A stretch of DNA of 64,000 nucleotides from Peribacillus folii (GTDB lineage: Bacteria > Bacillota > Bacilli > Bacillales > DSM-1321), in assembly GCF_030271255.1 (NCBI RefSeq), contig NZ_JASJOM010000002.1, forward strand, positions 372,001 through 436,000, read 5' to 3'. The notes beneath the pieces were generated by a model, which was given only the letters and a program-made list of their open reading frames with translations, made no database searches and had not been told where the DNA came from. The position numbers and the translations under genes are program-made. Shown one piece after another: positions 18,819-27,907 of this stretch (position 1 is its first letter; each line of letters starts with the position of its first letter).

Positions 18819-20924
18819 TCAATATGCATTTTTTTCAACCCTCCGGCTTTGTTCTGCAAGCACCTTCTGATACTTCCTGCTTACGGATGATTGGCTTATT
18901 CCTAGCGCTTTTGCCGCTTTTGTGGTCGTTTTATACTGTTTCATGGCGAGCATGATCAATTGCTCCTCGACATGATCCATCGCCTCCTGAAGCGGAAGGA
19001 TCCTCGTTATGATTGGTTTCGTTTGTTTAAAGCCGGTGCCGACAGGAATGAAGCGTTGGATGAAGTCAGCATCGATCATCTCTTCATCAGCGGAAACAAC
19101 CAACCTCTCGATCATATTCTGCAATTCCCGAATGTTGCCGGGCCATGTATATACCTCCAGGATATTCAAGGCATCAGGGGAAAAGTGATAGTTCCGTTGA
19201 TATCTTTCATTCAATTTTTGCAGAAAATGAAAGGCTAGCGGCGGTATGTCCTCCGGTCTTTCCCTTAAAGGAGGGACATGTATCGGAATGACGTTCAGCC
19301 GATAGAACAAATCTTCCCGGAACGTTCCCATCTCGACCATCTTTTCCAGTCCTTTATTTGTGGCAGCAACGATTTGAACATCAATCGGTATCGGCTTCGT
19401 ACTGCCGATCGGAATCACTTCCTGCTCCTGAAGGACACGCAGCAGCTTGACCTGAAGGTGGATTGGCATATCACCCACTTCATCAAGGAATAGTACACCT
19501 CTATGCGCCTGTTGGAAATAGCCCACTTTCCCGTTTTTATCCGCTCCGGTAAAGGATCCTTTCGTATAGCCGAACAATTCGCTTTCAAGGAGGTTTTCCG
19601 GGATCGCGCCGCAATTTATCTTCAGGAAAGGCTGCTTTGACCGTCTTCCCATCTTATGAATGGCTTCGGCGATCACTTCTTTCCCGACTCCCGATTCCCC
19701 ATTAATTAAAACGGTGGATGAAAAATGAGCGATTTTCTTGATCTGACTGATGATTTGTTCCATTTTAGGGCTGGCAAAAATCAATTCCTTGTAAAATTGG
19801 TCTTGCTTTTTGAACGAATCCAATTCTTTTCTCATTTCATTCAATTCCGTTTTCAATTGAGTCGTTTCAGTGATATCCCTGGATGCTATTACGATGCGCT
19901 CAATTTCACCTTTTTCATCGAATACTGGCGTTCCGACTGAAAGCACTTTTTTATTCATTTTCGTATCTTGGACGATCGATACTTTCTTTTTTTGTTCAAG
20001 AACAAGCCTGGTCACCGATGGATTGAAAATCCCTTCATCTTCTAGCTGCAAGAGATTCTTTCCGATATAATCCTTTAAATCCTTACCCCAAAAACCGGAA
20101 ATGATGCTATCGCTATAGCGAAGCAGCTCCCCTTTTTGATTGACGACCAGAATTTCATCATAAATATTCGCCAAAATCGCATTCAAGTCCTTATTTGAGC
20201 TTTTTATTAATTCTATTTCCATCGCCATTTCCTCGACCATCGGCAAATCCTGAACGATGATGATCAGGCCTTCCACTTCTTTAGCATGATTCAGGATCGG
20301 GCTATAATCGACAAGTACACTCATGACATCCGTGATTTCAAGCTGATTGAGAATACTGCCCCCGCTTGCAAACACGCTATGTATGTGCTCATTATTAAAG
20401 ATGGTCCCGGCTGGTTCATCAAGAACCTGTTCAGCAGGCTTCTTGATCATTTTCAAGCCCGATTCATTGAAGTTCACGATATTTTTTTCTTTATCCGCCA
20501 CAAAGATCCCCATTGGAATGGAAGTTAATATGACTTTTAGCAGGTCCAGATTTTGTTTGCTGTCTTGTTTGAATATTTCCGCCAACACATCTTCCCTTTT
20601 TACATAACCAGTGAGCCTGCCATCGTCGTTTTTAATCAGGACGATAGGTTCACCGATAATTTGAAACAGAAGCGGCAAGGAGATGTTCGGAGGCAGTTTA
20701 CAGACATTATCAATCGATAAGGCATACTGTAAAAGCTGTTCGACTGTGGTTATTCTTTCATTTATCGGCAAATCATCCATGCGGATATAAGCAAACACTT
20801 GATTTTCCTTCATCAAAAAGAAGAAGGGTTCCTCTATCCCACGAATGTTCTGCTCTGATAGTGCTGACTGATCGATTGTAATCGTTATGAATGGTCTAAT
20901 TTTATCATCCGGAATGGATAACAC
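18819..20924 (-). CDS. Sigma-54-dependent transcriptional activator (PAS-AAA-HTH)
   Basis: Enhancer-binding activator of RNA polymerase with SigL. In order: an N-terminal region of about 130 residues with two CBS-like halves; two PAS sensor domains (about 125-225 and 250-360); a short coiled linker; the AAA+ domain with Walker A GESGVGKE, the sigma-54 contact loop as GSFTGA (usual GAFTGA), Walker B VLFLDEVGDM and the arginine segment FREDLFYRLNV; and a C-terminal HTH with AAKALGISQSSVSRKYQKV. An ATG exists at 20966, but GGGGAG is placed for the GTG at 20924 (701 residues). It lies between puuP and patA, both with sigma-54 promoters, and is inferred to sense putrescine or a product. Confidence 0.9.
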   Translation of the reverse strand: MLSIPDDKIRPFITITIDQSALSEQNIRGIEEPFFFLMKENQVFAYIRMDDLPINERITTVEQLLQYALSIDNVCKLPPNISLPLLFQIIGEPIVLIKNDDGRLTGYVKREDVLAEIFKQDSKQNLDLLKVILTSIPMGIFVADKEKNIVNFNESGLKMIKKPAEQVLDEPAGTIFNNEHIHSVFASGGSILNQLEITDVMSVLVDYSPILNHAKEVEGLIIIVQDLPMVEEMAMEIELIKSSNKDLNAILANIYDEILVVNQKGELLRYSDSIISGFWGKDLKDYIGKNLLQLEDEGIFNPSVTRLVLEQKKKVSIVQDTKMNKKVLSVGTPVFDEKGEIERIVIASRDITETTQLKTELNEMRKELDSFKKQDQFYKELIFASPKMEQIISQIKKIAHFSSTVLINGESGVGKEVIAEAIHKMGRRSKQPFLKINCGAIPENLLESELFGYTKGSFTGADKNGKVGYFQQAHRGVLFLDEVGDMPIHLQVKLLRVLQEQEVIPIGSTKPIPIDVQIVAATNKGLEKMVEMGTFREDLFYRLNVIPIHVPPLRERPEDIPPLAFHFLQKLNERYQRNYHFSPDALNILEVYTWPGNIRELQNMIERLVVSADEEMIDADFIQRFIPVGTGFKQTKPIITRILPLQEAMDHVEEQLIMLAMKQYKTTTKAAKALGISQSSVSRKYQKVLAEQSRRVEKNAY

Positions 20925-21316
20925 AGTTTCACTCCCCTTAAAGTAACCTAGTCTATATTTTAACATAATTCTGAATTGCTAGATAAAAAATAACCCGCAA
21001 ACTTGATACCACATACGCTTCTCATCAGAACCAAAGTAAAAGGGCCCTCCACTGGACCCTTTTCATCTAAACGACCGATATATTCAAGCTTTTCATATCC
21101 TTCCTTGATGAATTTGCCACATCCAATCGTCAAAATAGTCAGTAAAATACCATTATGCGGGTACGGTTAAAAAGCTTGAACCAACCGTGGGTGAAGGACA
21201 TATGCCAGTCCACTTTAATCCGCTTGCTAAGACCTTGAACGTAAAACGAATGCAACATTGATAAGAGCTGACGCATTTCCAAAAAACAAATAGTGTCTTC
21301 AATTATGGAGCAAAGT
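20925..21316. other. Intergenic region between puuP and the activator gene
   Basis: About 390 bases. It contains the puuP terminator near 21034-21063 and, between that and the activator start, room for its promoter, though no clear -35/-10 pair was found. The part at 21064-21316 has no supported gene. Confidence 0.5.
21034..21063 (-). terminator. Terminator downstream of puuP
   Basis: AAAAGGG at 21038-21044 pairs with CCCTTTT at 21057-21063 with partial inner pairing. The T tract is good on the plus strand and fair on the minus strand. It is 250 bases from the puuP stop. Confidence 0.5.
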
Positions 21317-22654
21317 TCATTGAGCCTCTTCAAATCGGAATAGCGGAGGGGATTCCGTAAACCATTTTGTCCGATATAGAAGATACACGATTCCCACCCC
21401 CGCCCATACAGTGCCCAGAATCAAGGAGCTCATTTCAAGATTAAGCCAGAGAATGAACACCGCTGCCCCTCCAATGACAGGAAACAGCATATTGGTAAGA
21501 AATCCTTTGGCCGTGTGAAAATTCTTGTTCCTGATGGCATGGACGATTACACAAATATTCACGAATGTGAAAGCCATAAGTGCTCCGAAATTGATGAGCG
21601 ACGTGGCCGTGACCAAATCAAGAAACAAGGCAACCAGGGAAATGATTCCGACAAAGATGACATTAAAGAAGGGCGTATTATATTTTGGATGGACAAATCC
21701 AAAAAGTTTCTTTGAAATCATCTGGTCGCGTCCCATGACATATAACAACCGCGATACACTTGCATGCGAAGCTAGACCGGAGGCAAGGGTACCGCATAGT
21801 GTGCCAGCAAGGAATACGGCTTGAAATAGCTTCCCGCCTACGAAAAGCGCAATTTCCGGGGAAGCGGCTTCAGGATCCTTAAAACGGGAAACATCGGGAA
21901 AGAATAGCTGTGTGAAAAATGCAGCTGTCACAAATAATACTCCTCCGATAAGGGCCGTTAAAAGAATGGCCCTCGGAATCGTCTTGGCTGGATCAGGTGT
22001 TTCTTCCGATAATGTCGTGACAGCGTCGAAACCCAAGAAGGAAAAACATAGGATCGTAGCACCCGCTATGATCGTTGATGTTTCCAGATGATGCCCGATG
22101 AATGGCTGAAGCGAGGAAACGTCCCCTGTACCTTCACCATTCATGACCCCTTTGATGACAAGTGCCACGAAAATGATGATGACAAGCATTTGAAAAAAAA
22201 CAAGGAAGCTGTTGAAGTTTGCTGCGAAATTGACATTGAATAAGTTAATTCCTGTCATTAACAGGACGAATGCCACCACCCATATCCAAGGGGATACTTC
22301 AGGAAAAAGTGCCGTTAAGTATATTTTCGTTAAAATAGCATTCACCATCGGTAAAAATAAATAATCGAGCATCGATGACCAGCCAACAAGAAAACCTAAA
22401 TGCGGATTGATCGTTTTTTGAGTATACGTATAGGAGGATCCTGCCTGTGGATAGATTTTCACCATTTTCCCATAGCTCGCTGCCGTAAACAACATGGCCA
22501 CCAAAGCAATGACATAAGCGGTCGGTACATGCCCTCCCGTCAATTCAGAAACGATCCCGAATGTATCAAAAACGACCATGGGCGTCATATACCCAACACC
22601 AAGCAAGACGATTTGCCATAAGTTTAAAGACCTTTTCAGTTTACCTGTTTGCAT
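21317..22654 (-). CDS. puuP: Putrescine importer, PuuP-like APC permease
   Basis: Amino acid/polyamine/organocation family carrier, about twelve membrane helices, 445 residues. It resembles E. coli PuuP along its length: [20 protein letters not shown] start (here [16 protein letters not shown]), [61 protein letters not shown] and [20 protein letters not shown]. This similarity, plus patA in the same block, supports putrescine uptake by proton symport. AAGGGG precedes the ATG. A sigma-54 promoter lies 84 bases upstream, so uptake and transamination share control. Confidence 0.88.
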   Translation of the reverse strand: MQTGKLKRSLNLWQIVLLGVGYMTPMVVFDTFGIVSELTGGHVPTAYVIALVAMLFTAASYGKMVKIYPQAGSSYTYTQKTINPHLGFLVGWSSMLDYLFLPMVNAILTKIYLTALFPEVSPWIWVVAFVLLMTGINLFNVNFAANFNSFLVFFQMLVIIIFVALVIKGVMNGEGTGDVSSLQPFIGHHLETSTIIAGATILCFSFLGFDAVTTLSEETPDPAKTIPRAILLTALIGGVLFVTAAFFTQLFFPDVSRFKDPEAASPEIALFVGGKLFQAVFLAGTLCGTLASGLASHASVSRLLYVMGRDQMISKKLFGFVHPKYNTPFFNVIFVGIISLVALFLDLVTATSLINFGALMAFTFVNICVIVHAIRNKNFHTAKGFLTNMLFPVIGGAAVFILWLNLEMSSLILGTVWAGVGIVYLLYRTKWFTESPPLFRFEEAQ

Positions 22655-22737
22655 GTATCATGCCCCTTCCCTTTTTTTGGAAAAAACCAACCAGCTTCCC
22701 CCGGCCACCTCAAATAAATTTTGTTATATTACTCTCC

Positions 22738-22753
22738 GCAATTTTCATACCAA
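22738..22753 (-). promoter_or_regulatory. Sigma-54 (SigL) promoter of puuP
   Basis: The minus strand reads TTGGTATGAAAATTGC, keeping the -24 GG and -12 GC at the required 10-base separation. The match to TTGGCACG is weaker than for patA. Confidence 0.72.
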
Positions 22754-22800
22754 AAAAAAGCGTCGATATTTAACAAAAAATAAGGAACGATAGCGAAAGT

Positions 22801-22820
22801 TTCATGCAAACGTGAATAAA
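22801..22820. promoter_or_regulatory. Candidate upstream activator site of puuP
   Basis: The segment contains ATGCAAA and matches the patA palindrome at 12 of 20 positions, with the left arm best kept. It begins 48 bases from the -24 element, against 49 bases at patA. Confidence 0.45.
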
Positions 22821-22860
22821 CTATTCAATGATACATAATTCCACAAATCTTTTTCCACAC

Positions 22861-22893
22861 AAAAAAAGCAGAAGATACTAAAATATCTTCTGC
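22861..22893 (-). terminator. Intrinsic terminator downstream of gpsA
   Basis: GCAGAAGATA at 22868-22877 pairs with TATCTTCTGC at 22884-22893, followed by seven T on the minus strand. Confidence 0.85.
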
Positions 22894-23033
22894 TCATTTG
22901 ACTAAATCCCCCGTGCCGAGGTCAAATTACTAGTTTACTTTCGTTGCATTGTATGCTAATGAGTGGCAAGACGCATCATCGAATGCCTAATTTATTGAAA
23001 TTCTTTTATGGAAGCGGAAAATGAGGATAAATC

Positions 23034-24080
23034 CTACTGCCTGCTATCCAATATATTGTAGAGCTCTTCCATTTCATTCGTTTTTGAACGATTCATCAAA
23101 AGGTCAACTGCCTTTTTCACTTCTTCCCCATTGAATAAAACGTGATACAAGGCTTCCGTGATCGGCATATTGACTTCGTATTTCCGGGCTAGCTGGTAAG
23201 CGGCTTTTGTGGTTCTGACGCCTTCAACTACCATCCCCATGTTCTCCAACACTTCTTCCAGTTTTTTCCCTTTACCAAGCATATTTCCTGCTCTCCAGTT
23301 TCGGGAATGAACGCTTGTACATGTGACGATCAAATCACCGATACCGGCTAATCCTGAAAAAGTCAGTGGATTGGCACCCATGGCCACTCCTAAACGGGAG
23401 ATTTCAGCTAAACCACGGGTCATTAACGCAGCCTTTGCATTATCACCATAGCCCAACCCGTCGGTAATTCCTGAAGCCAAAGCGATAATGTTCTTCAATG
23501 CCCCGCCAATTTCAACACCAATCAAATCCGGGTTCGTATAGACGCGGAAATTATTGTTGATGAAGATGTCCTGAGCCTTTTCAGCCGCCTTCATATTTTT
23601 TGAAGAGACGGCAACGGTCGTAGGGTGACGCAGGCTGACTTCTTCCGCATGACTCGGTCCTGAAAGAACCACGATATTCTTAAGCCAATCCGGGGAAGAA
23701 ACATCCTCAATCATTTCAGAAATGCGCAGCAGCGAGTCAGGTTCGATCCCCTTACTTACATGAACGACCGTCAATGGTACATCATGAGCGGCTTCGATTT
23801 GCCCAAGCACTTCACGGTAAGCTTTGGTCGGCACAGCCAATACGATCATTTCTATACCGGCCAATGCCTCTTTGATGGAAGAATAGCCTTTGATTTCTTT
23901 AGGCAATTCAATTCCAGGCAGGTATTTTTCATTGGTATGATGTTGATTTATTTCTTCGATTTGCTTCGGGTTATGTCCCCATAACCTTACTTCATGCTCG
24001 TTATCAGCCAATACCATCGCTAAAGCAGTTCCCCAGCTACCTGCACCAATGACTGCAATACTTTCTTTTGCTTTCACCAT
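23034..24080 (-). CDS. gpsA: Glycerol-3-phosphate dehydrogenase (NAD(P)+)
   Basis: Reduces dihydroxyacetone phosphate to sn-glycerol-3-phosphate for phospholipid synthesis. The nucleotide-binding motif is [12 protein letters not shown] near the N-terminus; the catalytic region includes [14 protein letters not shown] and the later [12 protein letters not shown] frame extends to 24152 but overlaps der; the ATG at 24080 gives 348 residues, close to the B. subtilis length. It follows der, as in B. subtilis. Confidence 0.96.
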   Translation of the reverse strand: MVKAKESIAVIGAGSWGTALAMVLADNEHEVRLWGHNPKQIEEINQHHTNEKYLPGIELPKEIKGYSSIKEALAGIEMIVLAVPTKAYREVLGQIEAAHDVPLTVVHVSKGIEPDSLLRISEMIEDVSSPDWLKNIVVLSGPSHAEEVSLRHPTTVAVSSKNMKAAEKAQDIFINNNFRVYTNPDLIGVEIGGALKNIIALASGITDGLGYGDNAKAALMTRGLAEISRLGVAMGANPLTFSGLAGIGDLIVTCTSVHSRNWRAGNMLGKGKKLEEVLENMGMVVEGVRTTKAAYQLARKYEVNMPITEALYHVLFNGEEVKKAVDLLMNRSKTNEMEELYNILDSRQ

Positions 24081-24096
24081 TATATGACTTCCTTTA

Positions 24097-25407
24097 CTAT
24101 TTTCTTTGGCGTCCAAAAATCCTGATCGGAGTTCCTTCAAAACCGAAGGCATCCCTGATTCGATTCTCTAAAAATCTTTCATAGGAGAAATGCAATAACT
24201 CAGGATCATTTACGAATACAACGAAGGTAGGCGGCTTGATCGCTACCTGGGTCGTATAGTATATTTTCAAACGGTTTCCATTATGGGTTGGTGTAGGGTT
24301 CATCGCCACGGCATCCATGACCACTTCATTCAGCACATTAGTCTGAACTCGCACAGCATGGTTTTCACTAGCCTGATCGATGACCGGAATCAATGTATGT
24401 GTCCGCTTTTTGGTCAAGGCGGATAAATAGATGATCGGCGCATAATCAAGGAATAGGAAGTGGGCACGGATTTTTTCTTCAAACTCCTTCATTGTCTTTT
24501 CATCTTTCTCGATGGCATCCCATTTATTAACAACAATGATGACCGCCCTGCCCGCTTCATGGGCATATCCGGCAATTTTTTTATCCTGCTCGCGGATGCC
24601 TTCTTCGGCGTTCAATACCACCAGAACGACGTCTGAGCGTTCAATTGCCCTTAACGCACGAAGGACGCTGTATTTTTCCGTACTTTCATACACCTTTCCT
24701 TTTTTCCTCATTCCAGCGGTATCAATGATGACATACTCTTTGCCGTTATACTTATAAGGAGAATCGATCGCATCACGCGTCGTACCCTCAATTTCACTGA
24801 CGATGACACGTTCTTCCCCAAGCAAAGCGTTGACCAATGATGATTTGCCTACATTGGGCCTTCCGATCAAGCTGAATTTAATGACATCATCACCATAGTC
24901 CTGACCGCTGAAGTTAGGGAAGTGCTTTGCAGCTTCATCCAGCAAATCGCCAAGTCCAAGTCCGTGTGACCCGGAAATCGGGAATGGATCCCCAAAGCCC
25001 AACGCATAGAAATCATAGATTTGGTCTCTCATTTCCGGGTTATCGACTTTATTAACCGCAAGAACGACCGGCTTTTTGGATTTATAAAGGATCTTGGCCA
25101 CTTCTTCATCAGCAGCCGTAACCCCTTCACGTCCATTCGTCATGAAGATGATCACATCAGCCTCATCGATGGCGATTTCAGCCTGCTGGCGAATTTGCTC
25201 CAGGAACGGCTCATCACCAATATCGATTCCGCCTGTATCAATTATATTAAAATCATGTGTCAACCATTCACCAGAACTATATATCCGATCACGTGTCACT
25301 CCCGGGACGTCTTCGACAATCGAAACCCGTTCCCCCACTATTCTATTAAAGATCGTCGATTTACCTACGTTCGGACGACCGACAATCGCAATTACCGGTT
25401 TTGGCAT
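24097..25407 (-). CDS. der: Ribosome-assembly GTPase Der (EngA)
   Basis: Essential double GTPase that helps mature the 50S subunit. Two G domains are visible in tandem: first [13 protein letters not shown] and NKVD; second [19 protein letters not shown] and NKWD. The C-terminal KH-like domain follows, ending near [15 protein letters not shown]. The 436 residues equal the B. subtilis length. AAAGGGTGAATAGC precedes the ATG. Confidence 0.98.
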   Translation of the reverse strand: MPKPVIAIVGRPNVGKSTIFNRIVGERVSIVEDVPGVTRDRIYSSGEWLTHDFNIIDTGGIDIGDEPFLEQIRQQAEIAIDEADVIIFMTNGREGVTAADEEVAKILYKSKKPVVLAVNKVDNPEMRDQIYDFYALGFGDPFPISGSHGLGLGDLLDEAAKHFPNFSGQDYGDDVIKFSLIGRPNVGKSSLVNALLGEERVIVSEIEGTTRDAIDSPYKYNGKEYVIIDTAGMRKKGKVYESTEKYSVLRALRAIERSDVVLVVLNAEEGIREQDKKIAGYAHEAGRAVIIVVNKWDAIEKDEKTMKEFEEKIRAHFLFLDYAPIIYLSALTKKRTHTLIPVIDQASENHAVRVQTNVLNEVVMDAVAMNPTPTHNGNRLKIYYTTQVAIKPPTFVVFVNDPELLHFSYERFLENRIRDAFGFEGTPIRIFGRQRK

Positions 25408-25884
25408 TGCTATTCACCCTTTCTGCTACCATATCTCTGTCAAAGTCACGAAATTCATGAATGCACGCATTGCACATGCATTATTGTTTTTCATTATTTC
25501 CTAATCAAGGAAAAGACTGTATCCATCATCATATAAAGGAAACTTCCATCAGGACTACATGCACAACTGATGAACAGTTAAACGCATCAAGGATTTACAG
25601 GCAAGTCCGTTCACTATTTTCCCCATGAACCGCTGCCATGCTAAAACATGATTATTTACAGCCCAAAAAATTGAAGAAAGCTCTCGTGCATGTGCTTCCT
25701 TATTCATTGTTTAGAGCACTTTACGATTTATCTACAGACCTCTAACTACCCTATAGTACCAAATTTCGCGCCAATCAACAATGATTGTATAAATAAAAGC
25801 CTCCCATTCCAAATAACTCCATTAAACGGCTCCAAGCGAATGAAACACGGGAAAGGGTTTCCTCTCTCCCCCTGCTTTCAATCT
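25408..25884. other. Intergenic region between yphA and der
   Basis: About 475 bases without a supported gene. In B. subtilis seaA (yphB) lies here; I see no remnant of it. A candidate der promoter is present at 25480-25508. Near 25459-25480 there are repeated TGCA-containing half-sites. Confidence 0.5.
25480..25508 (-). promoter_or_regulatory. Candidate sigma-A promoter of der
   Basis: On the minus strand TTGATT (25503-25508), a 17-base spacer, and AATAAT (25480-25485), about 75 bases upstream of the der start. Confidence 0.4.
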
Positions 25885-26505
25885 TTACTGATTAAAATTC
25901 TCTTTTCTTTGTTTCGATAAGAATTTTGATTGGGATGCTAAATAAATATAATGTCCAACAAGCTCCAACATCCGCCATAGTATATTTGCCCCGAGAATCA
26001 ATGCTGCATCATCATGCCAAGCGTAAGTAAGGGCCACATATGGCAAAGAATGATAAACCAGTAAAATCGAATAAACAATATCTCCTAATATCAAGCCAAT
26101 TAAAAGGGTTAACAAGCGATGTTTCCAATTTTTAAAAAGTAATAAGATAAGATAATTCAGAAAGAGGCACAATAGATAGGAAGGTTTAATAAAAAGCCAT
26201 ATCGGATCAAGCAACGCAAAAAGCTGGAAACTAGCATAAGCGAGTGTAACGATAAGACAGCCGCTAATGAGTTCCAAGATTTTTAAAAACGAATGCTCCC
26301 TGATATACACACACAGTATGAAGAATAGGTAAATGCCACTCAAATGCACGGAAAGCAAGGAAATCTCCAATTTATACCCCGCTAATATCATGACGGCCAA
26401 CAGGTGAAACAAAAAATCAAATCGATATGGTACCGTTTTCTGAATAAAAAACATGACAATAACCCAAACTATCCATGACATCCAATAAAACAATATTCCC
26501 TCCAT
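25885..26505 (-). CDS. yphA: YphA-like integral membrane protein
   Basis: About 206 residues, nearly all hydrophobic, with six or more membrane segments and short polar loops; it ends in a charged tail, QSKFLSKQRKENFNQ. I recognise no catalytic motif. It is named by position and type: yphA of B. subtilis lies between fni/ypzI and der and encodes a membrane protein of this size. GGGGGG precedes the ATG at 26505; an upstream in-frame start at 26529 lacks a site. Function unknown. Confidence 0.75.
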   Translation of the reverse strand: MEGILFYWMSWIVWVIVMFFIQKTVPYRFDFLFHLLAVMILAGYKLEISLLSVHLSGIYLFFILCVYIREHSFLKILELISGCLIVTLAYASFQLFALLDPIWLFIKPSYLLCLFLNYLILLLFKNWKHRLLTLLIGLILGDIVYSILLVYHSLPYVALTYAWHDDAALILGANILWRMLELVGHYIYLASQSKFLSKQRKENFNQ

Positions 26506-26638
26506 GCAGTCCCCCCCTTTAGGATCCATTATGGCTCGTTTATTTAGAGAATAAACGTAATGATCGGCAAATAATGGGGCGCTGCATTCGTTCGTACATC
26601 ATTCAGTTCGGTCATTATTTAATCAAGGAGGTGGAAAA

Positions 26639-26770
26639 ATGGGTAAAGATCGGCAGGAGAAGAAGCTGAAACAAAGTAAACGGGTGGAATCCGATAGGGA
26701 TCAATCCTTGGAGCATAAAGGGGCAACAAGTATGGAAAGTCCGGAAGCGGCACGAAAAAGGAACAGCTAA
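26639..26770 (+). CDS. ypzI: Small protein YpzI
   Basis: A 43-residue, very polar protein starting MGKDRQEKKLKQSKRVESD and ending ARKRNS, with the central EHKGATSMESPEA. It is behind a strong AAGGAGG, 6 bases before the ATG, and is followed by a perfect 15-base-pair terminator. The start MGKDRQEKKL and its place between yphA and fni match YpzI of B. subtilis. It is one of only three plus-strand genes here. Function unknown to me. Confidence 0.88.
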   Translation: MGKDRQEKKLKQSKRVESDRDQSLEHKGATSMESPEAARKRNS

Positions 26771-26786
26771 GCCCTTAATGAATGCA

Positions 26787-26830
26787 AAGAAGCATCTCAA
26801 TGTCCAAGCCTTATTGAGATGCTTCTTTCT
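26787..26830. terminator. Bidirectional terminator between ypzI and fni
   Basis: AAGAAGCATCTCAAT at 26787-26801 pairs perfectly with ATTGAGATGCTTCTT at 26813-26827. It serves the convergent genes ypzI (plus) and fni (minus). Confidence 0.9.
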
Positions 26831-26841
26831 ATGAAGTGATA

Positions 26842-27900
26842 TCATCTTGCATATACGGAGCAATCAATTCCCCGCTGCGTCAGCCAATGGTAGGTTTTTC
26901 CTGAAATAAGGATTTTCGATTTCCTTAATTCGCCGATATTGCGGCAACCTAGTGCGGTCATGATGATTTTTAAATCATCATGTATGTAGCTTATTTCTTT
27001 CATTAGTTGTACAAGACCCAATTCTTTATGCAACTTTAGAAAATGTCCGGCCAAACCGACACCTTTCGCTCCTAAAGCAAGGCTTTTTGTAATTTCGAGA
27101 GAATTCCGGATGCCGCCGGATCCAATTACTGAAAGATCAGGTGAAGCCCTGACCGCTTCAACGATCGAAGCAGCTGTCGGTATCCCCCATTCGTTAAAAT
27201 AACCAAGGACCTTCGCTCGCCTTTCATTCTCGATTTTAGCAAAATTCGTGCCTCCAAAACCGCCTACATCAACGATTGAAACACCAACGCAAAGCAATTG
27301 CTTCACCGTTTCCATGCTCATTCCGAAACCGACTTCTTTCACGATGACAGGAATTCCGATGCTGCTCGTTATTTTTTCTATCCTGGACAGGGTACCGGCA
27401 AAGTCCCTGTCCCCTTCTGGCATCGTCAGTTCCTGAATCGTATTGATGTGAATTTGTAAGGCATTAGCCTCTATCATGTCGCTCGCTCGCTTCGCTTGGT
27501 CTACAGTTGCTTCACCGCCGAGATTGCTGATAAGCACACCATCAGGATTCTCCTGTCTAACCACTTTGAAGGATGCCTGCTGGCGAGGATCCTTGATCGC
27601 AGCCATCTGTGAACCTACCGCCATGGCAATTCCCGTTTCCCTGGCAGCTATGGCAAGGTCACCATTCAACTTTTCCGTTTCGGCGCCCCCGCCTCCGGTC
27701 ATGGCATTTATAAAAATTGGCGAACTTAGTTCAAGTTCGCCAATTTTTGCTTTGAGGTTCACATTATTCAAAGAAATTTCTGGTAAGCTTTGGTGAATAA
27801 ACGAAATGTCTTCTAGTCCGGTTTTATGCTGCTGACCTGTTTTTAGTGCAAATTCGATATGATCCAATTTTCGTTTTTCTCTCTCCAAGGCTATCACCAT
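26842..27900 (-). CDS. fni: Type 2 isopentenyl-diphosphate delta-isomerase (FMN)
   Basis: Interconverts IPP and DMAPP with reduced FMN and NADPH, feeding isoprenoid synthesis (including the heptaprenyl chain made by HepST). Characteristic segments are SSPIFINAMTGGGG, NLGGEATVDQAKRA, QIHINTIQELTMPEGDRDF and KEVGFGMSMETV, and the C-terminal HWLTQRGID. The start is uncertain: the ATG at 27900 lacks a clear ribosome binding site. A TTG four codons later (27888) would align better with the B. subtilis N-terminus and give 348 residues. Confidence 0.94.
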   Translation of the reverse strand: MVIALEREKRKLDHIEFALKTGQQHKTGLEDISFIHQSLPEISLNNVNLKAKIGELELSSPIFINAMTGGGGAETEKLNGDLAIAARETGIAMAVGSQMAAIKDPRQQASFKVVRQENPDGVLISNLGGEATVDQAKRASDMIEANALQIHINTIQELTMPEGDRDFAGTLSRIEKITSSIGIPVIVKEVGFGMSMETVKQLLCVGVSIVDVGGFGGTNFAKIENERRAKVLGYFNEWGIPTAASIVEAVRASPDLSVIGSGGIRNSLEITKSLALGAKGVGLAGHFLKLHKELGLVQLMKEISYIHDDLKIIMTALGCRNIGELRKSKILISGKTYHWLTQRGIDCSVYAR

Positions 27901-27907
27901 TATTATC

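Larger units (their letters stand above)
22655..23033. other. Regulatory region between puuP and gpsA
   Basis: Holds the puuP sigma-54 promoter and activator site, then a strong terminator, then about 140 bases up to the gpsA stop codon with nothing recognised. Confidence 0.6.

Noticed and set aside
21139..21333. Minus-strand open frame of 64 codons overlapping the 3' end of puuP
   Set aside because: Overlaps puuP in another frame and has no ribosome binding site. The segment rich in Trp and Phe near its end made me think of a transposase tail, but I could not place it in any family.
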